Source of the DNA: Clostridiales bacterium
GTDB taxonomy: Bacteria; Bacillota; Clostridia; Oscillospirales; Oscillospiraceae
Direction: 5' to 3'
DNA length: 15,160 nt
Assembly (NCBI GenBank): GCA_012728025.1
Contig: JAAYFX010000076.1
Coordinates: 1-15,160 of the forward strand
How positions within the stretch are numbered: position 1 is the stretch's first letter; every line of letters starts with the position of its first letter. The position numbers and the translations under genes were made by a program. Positions 13,033-15,160 of this stretch are shown in pieces. The notes under the pieces are model-generated. The model was not told where the DNA came from. It made no database searches and saw only the letters and a program-made list of their open reading frames with translations.

Positions 13033-13046
13033 AAGTTTTACTCCTT

Positions 13047-14330
13047 TCAGTCCTCTGCGCCTAAAAGCTCAAGTTTATCCGAGGGCAAATCCGGACGGTT
13101 ATCCCCGTGCTTAACCATATACATGGTGACAAAAGCTCCCGCAACCATCAGGGCGGCATAGGGGAAAAGAGTCCAATAACCCACAAATTCAAGCAAGGCG
13201 CCGGAGACAATGGGAGTTATAATTTGAGCCAGCATGGAGAAAGTGTAGTAGTAGCCGGTGTATTTACCCATGTCCTCTGCGTTGCCCATTTCCACAACCA
13301 TGGGATATGAGTTAACGTTAATAGAGGCCCAAGCTATGCCGATAAGAGCGAAAATAAGGTAAAGAGCGGGAGAAAACTCCGTGAAGAAAAAGCCTGAACC
13401 AAAGCAGAGAGCAAGAACAAGAACCCCCGCAAGGATGACCTTTTTTCGGCCTATTTTTGAGGAGACAAAGCCAACGGGTATATAGCTTATAATGGCACCG
13501 CCTGTTGCAACCAGAAGACAGGTGGAGGCAGCGCCAACGTTCATGCTCCAGCTTGCTTCGGCATATTTTGTGAAGGCAGTTGTGACGGCATTATAGCCCA
13601 TGAACCATAAAAACACCGAGAGAAGAATAAAGATAAGACTGCGCATTACCTCGGGAGGCAACTTTTCGGCTTTTTTCTTTTCCTTCGGCTCCGTTTCCGT
13701 TTTAGTTTCCAGCTCTGGTTTAATATCTGATATGCGAAGCTTGTTTTCACGGATTGTTAAAATAAGCAGGGCAACAGACAAAAGCATCAAAACCGCCACA
13801 GCGAAAAACACAGGTGTATAGTCCTGAACACCACTTCCCTGAATAAGCAGCTTTGTTACTACCAAGGTGTATATTCCGCCCAAAGCGCCCATCAGGTTTA
13901 TTACAGCGTTTCCCTTAGACCGCAGGGCGGCAGGGGTAACGTCGGGCATAAGGGCAACGGCAGGAGAGCGGTATATTCCCATGGAAAAGAGTGTCATACC
14001 CAATGTTATGAAAAACAGCCACAGTAATTGGGCATTTGCAGCATAGGGAATCAGCAACATAAAAATTACAGCCAGCACAGTGCCAACAAGAATGAAGGGG
14101 GTGCGCCTTCCGAGCTTTGTGTTAACCTTGTCGCTTAAGGCACCGAAGAGAGGCAAAAGGAACACAGCAAGTATGTTATCCAAGGCCATTATAAAGCCTG
14201 ATAGGGTGTCGCCTATGCCAAAGTTGTTTTTCAGGATAAGGGGAACAAGATTGTCATACATCTGCCAGAAAGAGCAGATGGACAGGAAGGCAAAGCCAAC
14301 TAAGATGGTCTGACGGTAATTTAGTTTCAT
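13047..14330 (-). CDS. MFS transporter (GPH/SLC45-like), partner of the second GDPD
   Basis: Twelve-helix major facilitator of 427 residues. The loop between helices 2 and 3 reads LFGALSDKVNTKLGRRTPFIL (about 61-81), the D-x-x-x-K-x-G-R-R-x-P signature seen in glycoside/cation symporter-like and SLC45-like members. A central cytoplasmic loop rich in Lys and Glu (about 205-227, ETKTETEPKEKKKAEK) divides the two halves, and SSKIGRKKVILAG repeats the loop motif in the second half. GAGGAGA precedes the ATG. The substrate cannot be read from sequence. The tight link to a GDPD suggests a glycerophosphodiester, its sugar or alcohol moiety, or glycerol 3-phosphate. The 73-base gap upstream is AT-rich and probably holds its promoter; no clear -35/-10 pair was found. 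Confidence 0.85.
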   Translation of the reverse strand: MKLNYRQTILVGFAFLSICSFWQMYDNLVPLILKNNFGIGDTLSGFIMALDNILAVFLLPLFGALSDKVNTKLGRRTPFILVGTVLAVIFMLLIPYAANAQLLWLFFITLGMTLFSMGIYRSPAVALMPDVTPAALRSKGNAVINLMGALGGIYTLVVTKLLIQGSGVQDYTPVFFAVAVLMLLSVALLILTIRENKLRISDIKPELETKTETEPKEKKKAEKLPPEVMRSLIFILLSVFLWFMGYNAVTTAFTKYAEASWSMNVGAASTCLLVATGGAIISYIPVGFVSSKIGRKKVILAGVLVLALCFGSGFFFTEFSPALYLIFALIGIAWASINVNSYPMVVEMGNAEDMGKYTGYYYTFSMLAQIITPIVSGALLEFVGYWTLFPYAALMVAGAFVTMYMVKHGDNRPDLPSDKLELLGAED

Positions 14331-14403
14331 ACGAAGTCTCCTCGTATATTTTATTTTTTATGAGAAGAAAAGGAATGGAAATCAAGACGAAAAGAAGTTG
14401 GGT

Positions 14404-15160
14404 TTAAATCACAAAATCTTCAATCATAAGCTTAATAATATCGGGGTCAAACTGTGTGCCGGCGCAACGCACTAATTCTGCAAAGGCATCTTCTTTGCTT
14501 ATGGATTTTCTGTAAGGGCGTTCTGCTATCATTGCTTCATAGGCATCAGCAATAGAAATAATTCTTGAGACGAGGGGGATTTCATGGCCTTTCAGACCTC
14601 TGGGGTAGCCTTTGCCGTCCCAATGCTCGTGATGGGACAGCACATAGTCAGAAAGGCTTGAATAGGCATCTGCGGATTTTAGTATGTGATAGCCCACCTC
14701 GGGATGCCTTTTAATCACTTCGTATTCAGAATCTGTAAGTTTGTCAGGTTTGTTGAGAAGGTTACTGTCTATGGCAATTTTCCCGATGTCGTGCAAAAGC
14801 CCCGCCGTTTCAATTTCCCGAAGAACCTCGTTATCAAGCTTCAGAACTTCACCGATTTGCCTGCTTATCTTGCTGACATTTTAAGAATGAATTCGCTCCC
14901 TTTTGTTGGTTTCGTTTAAGGTTTTCATTATAACCTGAATGGTTTTACTTCTCATGCTCTGGCTTTCGGTAAGCTTTTTTCTATACATACATTCTTCAGC
15001 TTTGGCATAAACCTCCATCATGCTTTGGTCGGGGGAGGATTTTGTGTCCCAGCCAATGGAGACGGAAATGATAATGTCATTAAGGCTGGCTTTTTCAATT
15101 TCGTGGTAAATATGTTTTGTTATAAGCTCAGTTTCACCATAGCTTGTTTTAGGTAAAAGC
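14404..15160 (-). pseudogene. GGDEF-HD-GYP cyclic-di-GMP protein with in-frame TAA (3' part, cut by window edge)
   Basis: Read in one frame from the right edge, the first 92 codons give the end of a GGDEF domain (LLPKTSYGETELI..., IIISVSIGWDTKSS, YAKAEECMYRKKLTESQ) and a linker KTLNETNKRERIHS. Then TAA occurs at 14883-14881, and the same frame continues NVSKISRQIGEVLKLDNEVLREIETAGLLHDIGK, HPEVGYHIL, SHHEHWDGKGYPRGLKGHEIP and RIISIADAYEAMIAERPYR to a normal end at 14404. The HD-GYP phosphodiesterase domain, HD pair included, is otherwise intact, and no frameshift is needed. Functional relatives have Lys, Gln or Glu at the TAA site (HS-x-NVSKIS), so one base change explains it. The first start codon after the stop is a TTG at 14796 without a clear ribosome site. 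Either a recent nonsense mutation, a sequencing error, or rare readthrough. Confidence 0.8.

Noticed and set aside
1..15160. CRISPR array, prophage, insertion sequence or defence island
   Set aside because: No spaced direct repeats, transposase, integrase or restriction-type genes were found on either strand.

Overview
The window reads as chromosomal DNA of a low-to-moderate GC Gram-positive anaerobe of the class Clostridia. The reasons are strong AGGAGG-type ribosome sites, a SleB-type spore-cortex hydrolase, a GlpP antiterminator, a paired short-chain chromate transporter, and a glycerol 3-phosphate dehydrogenase assembled from an FAD subunit, a second FAD/NAD subunit and a DUF1667 protein. 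The species cannot be named from sequence alone. No phage, insertion sequence, CRISPR array or plasmid signature is visible.

Layout, left to right: the 5' end of typA/bipA (minus); a zinc-ribbon/transmembrane/Ig-like (Big_2) protein (plus); two overlapping half-size chromate transporter genes (plus); a tRNA-Val(GAC) with its own promoter and a long hairpin; a structured non-coding stretch; a 53-codon unknown gene (plus). A run of minus-strand genes follows: a membrane-anchored glycerophosphodiester phosphodiesterase (GDPD), an ArsR-type regulator with a Cys/His tail, a SleB-type cortex hydrolase with a copper-amine-oxidase-like N-terminal domain, and a small DUF6774-like protein.

The centre (about 6.14-11.71 kb, plus) is a glycerol 3-phosphate operon: a leader with an intrinsic terminator, glpP, glpK, a second leader-like region with a terminator and a competing stem, a GlpA/GlpO-like FAD dehydrogenase carrying a BFD [2Fe-2S] domain, a GltA/sarcosine-oxidase-alpha-like FAD/NAD(P) oxidoreductase, and a four-cysteine DUF1667 protein. 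A small GlsB/YeaQ membrane protein and a strong bidirectional terminator follow.

The right part is on the minus strand: a second membrane-anchored GDPD paralogous to the first, a 12-TM MFS transporter immediately upstream of it, and the 3' part of a GGDEF-HD-GYP cyclic-di-GMP gene interrupted by an in-frame TAA codon.

How the parts may fit together (inference): the two GDPDs release glycerol 3-phosphate (G3P) from glycerophosphodiesters, perhaps imported by the MFS protein. GlpK makes G3P from glycerol. GlpP senses G3P and relieves termination. The three-protein dehydrogenase oxidises G3P to dihydroxyacetone phosphate. No glycerol facilitator gene (glpF) is present here.
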